DNA from: Phoronis australis
Lineage: Eukaryota > Phoronida > Phoronidae
Direction of reading: 5' to 3'
Assembly: GCA_002633005.1 (NCBI GenBank)
Contig: NMRA01000053.1
Span: 590,151 to 654,150, forward strand
DNA length: 64,000 nt
Position 1 is the first letter of the stretch; each line of letters begins with the position of its first letter. Below, piece after piece: positions 1-13,500 of this stretch. The notes beneath the pieces are model-generated. The model ran no database searches. It was given only the letters and a program-made list of their open reading frames with translations, and was not told the DNA's origin. The translations under genes were made by a program, and so were the position numbers.

Positions 1-2420
1 AATGTTTTTCAAGTTTTAGCGTAGCAAAATGATCGAATAAAGGGCACTGAAATGATAGAACAAGGCAGTTGTAAAATGATTCCCCTTGAATCGTTTGTCT
101 ATTCTCTTTTAACATTTACTAATTTTTTAACTAAAATTGAGTCCTGAGTTCAATGAAAATACATCGCCCACAATTTAAAAACTGTGGGCGATGAATGAAA
201 ATATCGCAATTTGTTTTCGGTGTAATTGTGAATTCAACGTACAGTTTACACGCAATTTGTATTGTAATAAAAAATTGACAGTTCAGTAACGATTCAATAA
301 TAATTTTCTGCTAAATGAGTCATAACATACATCGATTTAATATTGGTTCTTTGTCTTAGCAAGTACCATTTTTATAAGCAACAGTTGAAGTGCAAATATC
401 CCAGCGTCCGACGTTACGAAAACGCCCAACTCGCGAGTTGGGTAAAATTTCAACTCGCCATTTCGGATTCGTAAGGTTTGTCAGATTTGTATTACCACGG
501 ACTTCTGATAGGTGTCCCTTGCGGTGCAGTCCATTGTGATGCATACGCTGCCGCCGGGCAGAGAACCAAATCTAGTAGGTCACGATCAAATAAAAAAACA
601 ACGGCAAATAAACGCGACTGTTACAGTGAAAAACTGGGGATTTTTTAATGTAGTGTTAATTATTAGAAAGTAAGCATGCGTATCATTTCCTAGTATTCAA
701 CAATTTTGTAATTCGTCATGTTGCAATAACGCGCTTTATTCGGAATTGCCACAATTCCCCTTAGACGCAGCGCTACAAAAATTTGGCTCCGTTTTAATCG
801 TCTGCTGATGACTACACCAGTTACGACCTCGGTGTGACAAGCTATCACAAGAAATCTGCTGTTGGCACGCTGTTGCCACAGCACGTCCATTGTACAATAT
901 TTACGATTCTCACTACAAAACTGATCTGTCGTGTTATGTACGTAAACGCGTTTCCCGAAGTACGTACACCGTCTACACTCAATTCACTCACAGAACTGCA
1001 CTGTGATATAGGTATTTGAATTGTTAAAAGAATTTTTCCTGAGAAAGATTCACCCGCCGGCTTGTCTCACTGAAATAGATCGGTGTTCTAAAATTGATCC
1101 TAGTACATGTACGCGGTAACTTACTGGGCACCTTGGATTAAAACGTTTTCAATCTTTATTGTACATACGTCGTTAATGAACGCAATTCTCGTTTGAAAGA
1201 CATTAATAGCGTAGTAAAGGAACAAAACAAACAGTTGCCGCCCAGACCCCGCGTAGTAATTGATGCGGAAAATGCGTGCGTCGCTCGTATACATTTCTGA
1301 GAAATCTTGTCAACTTGCCACAATTCTTAAAGTAAATCTTATAAGTAACAAGCTTGTTTTGAATTAGATTTCTAAAACAATTACGCAACTCGATATGAAT
1401 TTTTATCAACCTTTATTAAACAAAATACACATAACAAAACGTGATTGGCAACTTCAGCAAGCCATACATGTCCACAAACATACCTGTGGTAGGGGTCATT
1501 TGCAACTCAATGTTATCTCAACATTAAGGGGCCAACTTTCATTGAAATCCTCAATTTTTTTGTCTTATTCTGAAATAGCCAAGACTTCTCTTTTAAAACA
1601 TTCGAAATTGTAATTCGTATTTGTTGCTGCCATGAGATATGAACTTTTCTTCAAGGTAAAATTAGATTTATTATAGTTGCTTGAAGGCTGGACTGAAATA
1701 TGAAGTTCTGCCGATGCACGTTTTATCAATCCAGGATTCACAATGATACAACTGCGTATTGCAGCAGCGTTGCTTGGAAGGGAGGGGGTCATCTCCAGAC
1801 CGTATCCCGAAAAGGAGGTGGGCGGCAGGGTTACACCCCCAGTGGGTGAGGGCAAACCACTGAGGGACGGCTCAAACCCTAGTGAAGAGGGAGAGGTGGC
1901 TTGCAGCTGCGCTTGTGACATCGCTGGCAACGAGAGCTGTGGCGCTCGAAATTGCTGGCAATCAGGGGAGAAGATAGACATTGAGGTGCTGTACTATTTA
2001 GGGTTAATCTTTATGAAAACGCAAACCACCAGTAGTTAAGAGTTAAACGAAAAGACCAAGGGTTTTACGAGATATGACAATATGAAGACGGGTTTGATAT
2101 TCAAAAGTATTTGAACTCGGACTCCGCCCTTTTTCAATTACTTTTGCCAGCCTTGTACTGTTTCAAAAGGAGATTGCAATGTACATTTCCACTGAAAGAT
2201 ACATATGCAGAAACAAAAAGAAAATAAGACGATGAATTTATATAACTCTGGCAAGGTCTTGGCCTTTTTGTTTACTATGAATGACTCATAGCGTTTACTT
2301 GTTTAATGTTTAAATTGCTTTTGCATATATTAGCAATGACTTTAACTGTTATATGATTAAAACAAAAAATATTGGATTAACGGTCGCGAAGACACTGTAA
2401 TTGTGTGATCTGTACCGTAC
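1..2420. other. No gene recognised
   Basis: AT-rich sequence with short chance ORFs only, apart from the GC-rich patch at 1.8 kb. No splice-bounded coding stretch stood out on either strand. Confidence 0.5.
1565..1981 (-). other. Unassigned ORF over a local GC-rich patch
   Basis: 138 codons, Ser/Pro-rich in the first half ('SLSGLPSPTGGVTLPPTSFS'). The patch 1780-1975 is clearly richer in G and C than its surroundings. No splice structure or family was recognised; it may be part of an unknown repeat. Confidence 0.2.
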
Positions 2421-2423
2421 TTA

Positions 2424-2850
2424 TTATTCTGATCGCCAACCTTGCTCATAACAGTCATTAACTCTTTGCGCGAAAATACTTAAAAACGAGACTTTGCACG
2501 TGACACCTTGATTCAACCAAATTTCATGAAAGCCGTATTTTGATAGCAATTGTCTACGAGAAGACACCCAAGTATTTCTTCTAATCCGATCTAAATCAGC
2601 TAACATGTCATAAGACGCTTTAGCGTATCTAATAGGTGGCATTTTCAATAACTTTAGCCAATATTTTACACATGTGACACAGTGCTTTGCATAGAGCGGA
2701 AAATTCCACAACACAGCTAGCTGCGTTTGAACAAGAGTTTCAAACTCCAAGAGCAATTTTACAGAATTTAACATATACATTTTCAAGCCATTCACATTCT
2801 TTGAATCCCCAGATTGTCGCACCGTAGCACATAGTTGGCACAGCAATTTT
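2424..2850 (-). pseudogene. Non-LTR retrotransposon reverse-transcriptase C-terminal fragment
   Basis: The minus strand reads about 140 codons with 'KHCVTCVKYWLKLLKMPPIR', 'DRIRRNTWVSSRRQLLSKYG' and 'FAQRVNDCYEQGW'. This pattern (Tyr-Trp plus 'KLL', then 'W....'+'L...YGF') is common at the C-terminal end of invertebrate non-LTR retrotransposon polyproteins, recognised from pattern memory only. It is truncated at its 5' side where the tRNA-like repeat at 2855 begins. No catalytic reverse-transcriptase core remains. Confidence 0.5.
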
Positions 2851-2854
2851 TTAT

Positions 2855-3600
2855 TGAACCCGGTCCGCAAGAGTTTCGAGTCGTCGACTTTACCACTGCA
2901 CCACTCAGCAGGTGACGTCATCGAACGTGAAAATAGAATACTTATATGAGCACGCGCAACAATCGCATGTTAAACAAAGGGTAGTGTACCGACATTTATA
3001 CGCTATGAAAAATAAAACGCATAATCTCCATAAAAACGATATTTTGATTCAGTGAAATTTTTCTCTCGTGTTCTCTCACTTGTAAATAAACCGGTCTCCA
3101 ATTTGAATGCGGATATCGTGTCATCAGGATCCTTTGGCTGGAGCTCTATACTCAGTTACCAGACGATATTTTCCCGCTTGGCGTGATAAAATGTGTAGTA
3201 AGCTATAATAGTGTCTAAACCTTATTTTATATATTCACTCTATTTCTATTTTGTTTAAATTTTCAGTTGGCTTTGAGTAAAAGCATTATTTGACAAAAAT
3301 AGCTCGGTTTTTCTTAAAAGGTCACGACCTCCGACCCCGAGCCTCTGACATAGAAAGTAGTTACAAAGCCTGGGTGAGTGGAGAAAGGTAGATCGATTCA
3401 TTGCAATGTTTCTCGTTCAGAATGAGGTATAAATAGATTATTAAATGTTCTCAGTCGTTATCCCCGTATTCTAGAGACCTCGTGGATTTTGGAGAATTAT
3501 TACCCTGGGGGCTAACGTCCCTTGGGCGATAATTTTCCAAAATCCACTCGGGCTCTAGAATACGGGTGATAACGACTTCGCTATGTAATAACCTATATTT
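2855..3600. repeat. Dispersed ~740-bp repeat, copy A, with tRNA-like end
   Basis: It matches 40861-41575 across nearly its whole length. The first ~70 bases, read on the minus strand, resemble a tRNA (TGAGTGGT A-box-like word and a TTC-containing B-box-like word). The far end carries a 37-base inverted repeat (3456-3493 and 3536-3574) around a G/C-rich loop. No coding capacity. Probably a SINE or non-autonomous DNA element. Confidence 0.75.
3456..3574. repeat. Inverted repeat (hairpin) at the end of repeat copy A
   Basis: Arms of about 38 bases, CGTTATCCCCGTATTCTAGA onward and its complement, with a few mismatches, flank a loop of about 42 bases. It would fold into a strong stem. In copy B the left arm is kept but the stem is rebuilt from a shorter CGCCCGAGG/CCTCGGGCG pair. 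Confidence 0.75.
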
Positions 3601-3851
3601 ATTCTGCCCTTAAAAGACTAGAACAACTCTTAAATGGGTTGACTGCGTGTACAAATGTGCCTGTTTAATTTTTGTTTATTGTACTTTGGGCCAGAGGCCT
3701 TTCATACAAAATAAACGTATACAGCTTATTATACTGAATAAAAAGTAGAGAGAAAAACTTGTAATTTTCTGTAAAAAAGTATTCCCATGATGTAAAAACG
3801 TTATGGCAGCTCAATGAGTAAGGTTGTAACAGCAGTTATTTCCACATCATT

Positions 3852-3951
3852 GGGGAGGGGGAGGAGGAGGGAGGGAGGGGGAGGGAGGGAGGGGGCAGGG
3901 AGGGGGGAGAGGGAGAGGGAGAGAGCGAGGGAGAGGGAGAGAGAGAGAGAC
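3852..3951. repeat. GA/GGGA purine tract
   Basis: About 100 bases consisting almost only of G and A, moving from GGGA units to GA units. A low-complexity tract able to adopt triplex or quadruplex forms; no gene. Confidence 0.95.
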
Positions 3952-4666
3952 TTTTATTTACATTAAGACATAGTACAATGATTAAATAATTGCGATTTAA
4001 ATCAGGAGGCCTGCTAAAGGTTTTCGACCGCTAATAAGAAGGTCCCCTGTACAAAATAAATTAATATAAATAAAAATCGTTAAGAATAAGTGAATAATCC
4101 AAAAGAGGAAAATAAAAAATACAAGATATACTAAGAAAAGAAATAGAATTATAGCCGTGAAAGGACCGACACGCCAGGAACCAAGAAGTGGACTGGCACA
4201 GCTCAAGAGATTTTGGGAACACAACTAGATACTGTTACATATGAAGCAATTGGAAATATGACAGATTGGATCATAGTTGGAGAATGCTTGCAAAGAGTGT
4301 GTTTTTATTATATTTAAAGCAGAGACTGGTATTTCGTTGTTAGTTTATAAGGCGAGGAATTTCAGGCTCTTGATGACAATTTGTTGGACGGGGGAATTGA
4401 AATTTTGGGTTATATTGTAACAGCAGCTGAGTATTGTTTCAGGTATGCAGGAGTTTTAACGTTTTAAGTTGGTTTACATTGAAAGTAATTTTTAAGAAGG
4501 TAACTGGCCCAACAAGCTTACTCAATTCATGATTTTTGATAAGCTTGATTTACGCTTTTACAAGTACTGCGGAGTAATCTCGTTCCAAGCTTAGCCCGCA
4601 ATGAAAAGTAAGGGAGGAAGCAAATTTAGGGCTGGAGAAGCATTAGAACAGCCTCCCTTTCAGCAA

Positions 4667-4774
4667 CGCTAGGACCTCGCTGAAAAGCAAGACTTCGCGA
4701 GATTACGTGAGATATTGCCGTGCATTTTAAATGAAAACACGTGACTTTGACTAGGTTTTAGCGAGGTCCTAGCG
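4667..4774. repeat. Perfect 15-bp inverted repeat
   Basis: CGCTAGGACCTCGCT at 4667-4681 is repeated as its exact complement at 4760-4774 with 78 bases between. It could be the ends of a very small mobile element or a hairpin. No flanking duplication was recognised. Confidence 0.55.
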
Positions 4775-7287
4775 TCTACTGAACGCACGCCAGGACTCTC
4801 AACAAGCTTGCACAAAGTTAGCTGAGTAAAAAGGAACTTTTTAACATCACTTCCATAGGTTTAATTGTCACGGTCCACAGAAACAGTTGATTTCCAAATG
4901 CAGGCTGTACATGGTCAGTGCAAGGACACGGGACACAGAACTATTACACAAAGTTTATTGCAAACAGTTAACTTAACTACGACCGAAGCTCCACAACCAC
5001 ATTTTTATTCACACATGTCATACAATTTAACATATGCATGGCTGAAAATTCCATGCATACACTTTGGTACTAAATATGAACAAAACAAAAAGCTTCAATC
5101 CTTATATAACCTGTCAACAACATTTTCAAAAATTGTCCATGAGCTTGGAAATGACGTTTAGAATACCATAATCGAGTGGCTCACGCAGATGCTCCACTTA
5201 TCAACAAAGTACCCTTTCCCTGAAATTTCTGGGACTTTTTAGTAAAGTTAACACATATTAGAAGAAACGAAAAGGCGCTGCTGTGTTTTTTTTCAGTGAA
5301 AAACCCTTATTTCTTCACAGCTTGAAAAATTGAATCCGGAATTTCGGTATTCATACAACACAAAGTTAATTCCAAAAATCTGAAATAGGTGCCCGGTCCC
5401 GAAGCGGACACTCCGTCATTCTGAATGCAATTGACTTGTGTATTGCTTCTTGTTAGATTTCGCAAACATCGCCGAATTCAACCGAAAAAGTGATAAAAAG
5501 TGTTATGAATGAAAATTTTTTCTCTTTATGGTTTCTTGCCTGAAGCAATAAATTAAGTAATTTCAGGTGTGACCGGGAGTCAAAATCGCAAGGACACACA
5601 ATGGAGTTCTTTTTCACATTATCTGGTCAAAACAATTTTCGAATTAAAAAATGTATATTGAAATTACAGTGTATGACATTGCTTTTACCTCTTTTTCAAA
5701 TAAAAGTGCTTAGAGACGTCTTTTCAATAACCGCAAGAAGATTAGCGCCAAGTTAGCTGTTTTTTATTTTACCGCCCTCTTTTCCAGAGTAAAATTAATC
5801 AAAATCAAAATTTGGTCAAATACGTCAGACGCTGGGTCGTTGAGATAACGCTAAAGCTTTCAAATAATGCGTTTGATTTTGACAAAAGCATTACAAAACT
5901 TAAAATTTGAATGTCAAAGTGCGTGCACCTGCTTCAAGTGTGCGGTTCGGGACTGTTCGGATATGAACACTCTTCGTGTACACCTGTGTGCAAAATATAA
6001 AAAGTCTAAGGCTTCCTACTTGAGATGACGCGGCAACAGCTGTTTCATAGATAAAATGCTATGGACCCTGCTTTGCGCTGACACGCGACGCAGATAAAAA
6101 GCCCTGAATAACCGCATCGGAATCAAGGGTATATGAAGCCACCGTGCACATACAAAATAAATTTTGTCAATTTTTTGTAAACTGACTTGAGACTAAAGGT
6201 CGTCTTAACACATAGCATCAGCATATTGTAGTAATAACTGTTTGCACATACAGTTATGAGCCAAAAGAAAACCCAAAGAACTGCTTGCAAGAAATTTAAT
6301 TTTTTTCCGAACCAAGCCTTCAGTTTCGTTGCTTTAACGTGAAGGCTGCTGTCGAAGTAATACAGACACGTGGAGTCACGTGCTTGGAAACTTCCTGCCA
6401 CTGAACGGGTGACATCTACCTTCTTGCATTAGCACGACCTATACTAAGCTTTGTGAAACGGGGGTTACTATCACAAGTTCAAGAAAAAGGCATATGATTA
6501 TCATATTAAACAATATAAAGACGTCCTTCCTATGCAGTTATTACATAAGCAAATGCAAAGGAGAGACAAGTTGACCCCTCCTTTCAGATTTCGAACTCAC
6601 AAGCATTAGTATCAATGGGCCCGAGGAAATATTTTTAGAACCACCATTACACTAATGTCTCCAATCTATTCAATTTTCTTGACTAACTTGTCAGTAAACA
6701 ACAAGCCAATCACAAGGCTATTCATTTGCTTTAGACACCAATTTTAAAGCACTGCCAGGGTGTCGGCTTTAAAATACACAACAACGACCTCTTTGTGCAT
6801 TTCCGTTAATTATTGCCCCAGTTTCTGAACAAACTCCCGGACTTATTTTTGGAATATCAGACAGTTAAGCAATGTGGCGGCTCCTAATACATGCCCTAAG
6901 CTCACTGAAAAGAAATATTGACGCAAATCCACACAGAGTGGTGATATTTACAAAATGCTTGTGATGTCATTGATTGATTGATAAGGTTGTCTCTATAACA
7001 TAATTTAAAATGGTTAAAAAAACAAAAAAAAAGAAGGAGCATCTCTAAAGACAGCTTATCTTGAATAAACGGCTTTTTCGTGAATAATAACCAAATAAGC
7101 ACAAACCACAAATAGATCACTGTCTCATGCAAATTAATAAATTTCCGGAATAACATCATCAAACAGCAGTGTGTGACAAAAGTCAAAACACCGTAAGGTG
7201 CTTCAGCATCACCAATATAATATACAGTTTTAGACAACGAAATGACGTAATCGACAGTATGTGCTGACACTCGACAATATATTCAAA
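4775..7287. other. Intergenic sequence downstream of the large gene; nothing recognised
   Basis: Short ORFs at 4865-5161 (+), 6123-6401 (-) and 6902-7270 (-) show no domain pattern and AT-rich, unbiased composition. Confidence 0.5.
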
Positions 7288-7293
7288 TTTAAT
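7288..7293 (-). promoter_or_regulatory. Candidate polyadenylation signal (ATTAAA)
   Basis: The minus strand reads ATTAAA about 240 bases after the TGA of the large gene. It is the commonest variant of the signal and sensibly placed, but such hexamers are frequent in AT-rich DNA. Confidence 0.3.
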
Positions 7294-7530
7294 TGTGTGT
7301 GTTCGTGTGAGCATGCACATGAATATGTATATATACTGAACACAATGATCTTGCAATCAAACACATGTAAGTGTTGAAATAAGACTAATACATAAACGAA
7401 ACACTAAACAGTTATGCCTCAACTATCCTTAAAACAGACCGCTGGTTGGTGTCGTCACAATCATGGTAAATCTTGCTGGCAGACCTCTTTGGTTACGAAG
7501 TATTCAAAATACTAGGTTGTGAATGTTCGC

Positions 7531-7586
7531 TCAACCAGAAGCCTTGTCGGTCTTGAGGCGTTTTTCGTATTCTTCTTCACTGAGTT
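7531..7586 (-). CDS. Terminal coding exon with stop codon
   Basis: A 56-nt coding part with acceptor GTTGTATTTTCAG. It reads 'LSEEEYEKRLKTDKASG' and then TGA at 7531-7533. Phase 1 in matches the WWE exon. The charged tail is consistent with a C terminus. Confidence 0.8.
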
Positions 7587-10500
7587 CTGAAAATACAACA
7601 GCCTATTGTACACACACCTAAACAAGCATAAATCTAGAGCAACAGTCACGGACAGCCTGAGTTAATTATTTAAGTACTGTATATAAAAAACCTTGTTCAT
7701 TAGGTGCCACATTTCAGGTACCTGGTCAATGATCTGAAAATCGAATTCGAAATTTCGTGCATAGGCCCGAACGAGAAAACAAGGTTAAAACCCTGTTTCG
7801 GTGTGTACCATCAAAACTGGATGAGAAGGGGAGGGTGGGTTAACGGACCCGTGACCCCTGTTCATTGCCAAAATGCCCTCACCCCGCTTGAAACCATTGT
7901 ACACGCTGTACATTTTAATTGTTGGGGCATAAGTGGGCTAAAATATGGCATGTACTTTGTGATGAAACAAGGTAATGCTTGAGTTTAACGATGTTTTTCA
8001 TTAGAGTGGTAGTATATGACTATTGTGACCAAGGTGAAACTCAGGCTGCGGCCTCAAGGCGATGTTCCTTATCTATATGTCGGGGAATCCATTGAGCAAG
8101 GCGCTGGTTAAATCACTGCCACGTGCAAGAGCGACTAGCTTCGTCTGATAGAACCTGGCCATTTCCGTTTGCTTACCACCAAACTTACTACAAAACGTAC
8201 CGAGAGTGACGATATTACTTCATGTACGCCAATCGAGGTACGTTTTGTATTTATTCCATACGCTTCGAATTCCTCAGTTTCTTTCATGTTTCCGCAAATT
8301 TTTTGAATACTTCACTCAGACTGTTCACATGGCGAATCACATCCTATTATGTATGTACTTGCGCGTTAGGTTGCAAGTTTTCTCTAGTAAAACAAACAGT
8401 TTTAAATGTAACGATTTATTACTTGAAAAGAGATAACAGCTCGGAAAACAACGGCAACTTAGCACTGAACTTGTAACATCTCGTGAAAATAGTTAAAAAA
8501 CAACATTTGAAATTGTAGTTACCGTGGAATCGGCGCCTGAGTTGCAGACGATATAATATTTAGCAAATGAAAACTGAGACAGAACTGTCATATAATTAAC
8601 AGTCCTGTTCCAGATGTTACGATTGGGATCTGATTGCATGTTGAGTGTTATTTACTCTGCTATAATTGAATCACTTTAAAATATTTTCGGAAAGTTTGAT
8701 GATCGAACCAGCTAATGAGATCGAGTCGACATTGCCCTACCTTTCCATGTCAGAGGTCACTGTTAAAGTAGCGCGGAGGTGAATACGGAAAACATTATTA
8801 CATGGCCGAATTTCCTTCCACAGATTCAACGCGCATGAGATAAATTGCTTGAGTGCATGTGAAAGCGCAATTCTTGCTTTGATACTGTAAATGTTTTTAG
8901 ATACTAATAGCCTTGATTAAGGAAATAGTTTGTCTGAAAATAATACAATCTCGAAATGTCACTTTTGTTGTACCGTATAATTAATACACTATGTGCGCGT
9001 ATTTAGGCCCGTGTACCTGGCCACGTTTGAAGCTGCGGCTATATCCAAAATTAGGTGGACGCGCCAATATAAGATTAACGATTTTAGTAAAAACGCCCTT
9101 GAAAGTGATACTGTGGAATTTGTGCACCCCCTCATTTTTAGGAAATAATAGCATATCAAATATGAAAACATTACAAATAATTTTGCACATGTCAGTAACT
9201 AAGACTGGAGTTTTATACGTGTCATTTCTACAAAGTACGTTCGCAAGTAAATCTAACGATGTCCTATCTGTGTTATAATGTAGGAAATGCGCTGGGAAAG
9301 ATTATACGCTTTTGCCGAAGACAAAGCGCCTGCCCGCATCAACAAGCATTATTTCGGATACACTTCCTTATGCTTGGGTCTAAATACGCGTAGCCGGCTT
9401 CTCTTTGAGAGGGTCATGCAGTTTGCCAAAGAGCCGAAAAGCAGTAATTGTTTTACGACATTGACCAACATTTGAATATGTTTTCTCATGCTAAATAACA
9501 GATTATTTGTTTTGGAATTTTTTTGATTTTGCGTCGTGGTTTTGTTACCTTCGCGTCACACATCAAATTTTGTAATAGCAGCATAGCTAAACCGAAGTGC
9601 AGACATTAAATGTGACTTTGGTCAAACGGGAATTTGGAATTCATCTAAGAAAAACATCCCTGTGGCAGTTTGCATCAACTAACGCTATTTCACAATCCCA
9701 ATAATATAAAATTATCTACATTTAGTAAAATGCAGCGTGATAAACGTAAACTTGAAATAGGCACGCTTTTGCGAAAGTCATTTTAAGCATTCTGTGACAC
9801 TGTTTGAGCTAAAATACCTAAAGCAGGTGACGACCCCTATCTTTATTGTTACTTAGAAAACAAGGTGGGCGTCAAAACACCCAGGAAACCAAACAGCGCC
9901 TGCTCGTGGACAAGCAAATTAAATTTGAGGTATTCAACATCAAAACAAAAAAACTTTTACCTACGCCAACATAAGAAAATCAGTGAATCGGGAAATAGAA
10001 TTGAAGTTGTTAAATTTACGTCGAACAAAGCATTAACCTGTCTTGAAAAGGACTTCACTCATTTATTCAATCAAAACTGGTTTTGCAGAAACCCATGTAA
10101 AATCCGCACAAGTGCCTGTGTTTAGGCGCCTACAACAAGAAAACTAATTCGATGACCCTCACATATTTTTTGCAGACTTGTAGCATGCAAATAACACATA
10201 CAAAGTATGAAATATCAAAAATTAACGATAAATCAAAACTGATCCTATTTCCACTTCTTCAGTTTCAAAAGATTCTGGAAAAAGCTAATTTTCGGACAAA
10301 TTACCCCTGACAATTCCTCAAACTTTTTCCCTGGGAGCCCTACAGTACAGTGCTTTGCTTTAGGGCCCATCAGATTGTTAAGACGGTCCATAGGCATTCA
10401 CAGTGATAATACCCGTGCTCCGATGACATTCAGTGGCTAAATGGTAATCTCAAAGGATGACTCCAAACAATTAATGTAAATTTGATACTAAGTTGTAGTC

Positions 10501-13500
10501 TTACCCTGGCGTAAGATCTGCATTACGCTATCCCCATGTCTTGCTTCTTCCTTGTTAAAGTCAATAGTGTACCTACAAGTTGACAAATGTATTGAACTGA
10601 AAATAGTCGGGTTTACAATAGCAAATAATAGGACAAGAACAAAATAGAACAGCTTTAATAGGTGCCCACCGTGTGCATCACAAACGATACTGACATATGG
10701 AGTGTCGACGATGCGGTGATCGAATCAATGTGCGCACCATCAGCTCTGATGGATCTTCATACTGAGAACACGGAAGAGCGATCAACAAAACTGGCACATA
10801 TTAAAGCAAACGTAATGACAATTTGTCATCACATTAGTCAGGTCTTTCCTCAAGAGGAACTCGTGTGACAAATTCTTCGAGGAGCCATCAAATAACTCGT
10901 AGACATAAACGCGGGTTAAGAGGAAACTAAGATAGCCCCTAGATGGCGCTACTGTTGAACAGTTAAAGAATTAATGTTAGCCAAACTCACCAACACATCC
11001 TTGAATTCGATAATTTTTCAAGCGGATGGCAGAAAAGACGACAGGCGCCAAGAACAGACATGGGAAACAATCAACATGGTAACTGGGATGACAAAAAGGC
11101 AAAATCCATAGAAACATATATGCTAAATTTCATGAAAACCTACCATACAACTTGGTAGAAATGAAAGCATGTGGAAAAACCAACAAGGGGACACTGTAGC
11201 AGTCGCTTTTCCCGAAATAAACGTCAGCCGCGCTCTCTTGCAAATAGTGCCTCAGAAACCACAATTTCCTGACCTTATATCAAGATATATATGTCAAATA
11301 TCGAGGGAAAGGAAAAAATTGGAGTCGGGGATGACTCAACATGAAAAATCAAGGAATTTGGTTGATATGACGTAGAGCCAAAGATTGCCACTGGGAGGCG
11401 CTACCGTATTCCTACTCGTGACCAAGTACAACCGTGCGCTCCTCAACACGTGATCGTTTGAGTAGTTTGGCAGATAGAGACAGACATACGCTAAAAAAGG
11501 CTCGACAACAGAGAAAATGGCCAGTAGGTGGACGTAGAATAGACCGAATTAGTCCGACATTAGGGAAAATATTGTCGTTATCTCGTTAGAAACAAACTTA
11601 ACCGGATACGTCAAAAGTCATCATTGTCTCTCGTCAGATCGATAGGAACACATCTGCCAATTATCATGAAGATCCTAAAAGGGGCTTAGGAGACAAAGCA
11701 GACGCATACGACGCTGGGCAATGTGACATCACAAATATATATTAGGGAGCATTAAAATCTTGTGATTGAACCCAATCCATAGTCATGCCATTACTCAATT
11801 CTGTGCCATAGACGGTATGTTTGTGTTAACAAACGTCTCACCACCCTAATACTTTTTATGGTTCCTCAAAAGGTACATGTAGCAACGGGTATTCCACAGT
11901 ATGGCCATTTTGCATGAGGGCTGCTGGAGTCACTGGGATGCTTTTAACATTCTCAATATTGGTGATATCATGAACCTGGGAACTGTTGTCGACATCATTT
12001 TCGGAGAAATCTAAATTAGCTTTAGTGGACAAGACTTACGTTGCTCCGTCGATCTCGATTTCCGTCGAGCCTCGAGGGTTTTCCTTATACTTCAGATCCA
12101 ACAGAATGGTAGTTTCTTGACTGTACATCAACCACTCGTTCGACTTATCCAAATAGAACCAAACTATTTTTGTACCGGGTGGTTCTCGAAATGGAAATTC
12201 GTTAGGCTCCGACAGGTCAGGTGCGCTGAAATAGTCCAGTTTCAGGTACCCTTACTTTAAACACATGTGCTTTCAGAAGCAAAGCTTTTCGGCACGTACA
12301 CCTGAGCGGTCCGTGGCGTCCAAAACAGCGGTTTATAGCATTTTATGTGTATACGGAATATACCATGGAACATTTATATATTAACAGTGTGAGAATTTGA
12401 AACAATGGAGAAACAGCTTCGTGTGGCTGTCTTCATTAATCTCTACTCACTTGCGTGTTTGCGTATATGGCTATTTTTCACCATTGTCCTTTTTGAGCCA
12501 ATCTCATAATCCGAAACATACCAACGTTATTCAGATTTCTTCGACTTCGCAACATGATAAAACAATAGGTTCATTATCAATGATTTAAGAAATCATTAAT
12601 AGGAACTGCTGAAAGAGAAGAGGCGAAGCAGAAAGCATTATTATAATCCGTAGTTTTCCGCGCAGTGGTTCAAGTCACCGTAGTACATTCAAAGTTATCT
12701 ACTCAAATGGCAATCGTATCGAGATTGATCGCCATATCCTCGGCTCCATTCGGAAGTTGTACATCACAAGCCTCGGCGGAATCGTGACTCTTGTCCAAGG
12801 TAACGTTTATCCTAATTTGACATATGTCTGTGCTGAAGTCTGCCTATAATCAAATTACTTACACAACTTCTAAGTCAAAACATCCTTCAGATCCACACCG
12901 ATATGCATTACAGTGTCCATTAGGCCAACGTACCTACAAACAGACAAACAGATAGTTACTAAAGCTGAGGAGCAGACATCAGTCAAGGGCGACGTGTTCA
13001 TAATTCAAGAAAATGTGTTACTGGGACACCACATTCCTCGATGACATGACAGAACCATAGGCGGATTTAGGAGGGGGCCCAGGGGGCTCGGGCCCCCCCC
13101 CCTCTTGGCTGCCGCAAAAAAAATAAAACAGTAAGAGCGTAGGGAAATGGTGAGTATATTAATAAACCCCGGTAATTAAACTTATACGGATGAAAAGAAG
13201 ATTTAAATGTGTGCAGTTTTAGTGTTTNTCGTCTGCTCCACTGTGCAATGAAGAAAATTTACTTCATTTTTTAAAGAGAATGGAACCTGAGTGACGATGA
13301 AAAAACAGAAGCTGCTGGTAAGATGTGAATTTTAATCGAAGCCTTAGTGAATCACTCAGAAACTCGCAATACTCTCTTTGTCAAACCTTATCTTAAGACG
13401 ATTTCCAAAGCAATCCCGTCATTATTGCCAACACGAAAAACGGATTTGGTCTTTTGGGCATTTGAAGACTATTTTAAATCCGACAAATTTGTTAACAATT

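Noticed and set aside
8206-9278. Overlapping ORFs on both strands at 8.2-9.3 kb
   Set aside because: They overlap in several frames, have no domain pattern or splice support, and lie in the last intron.
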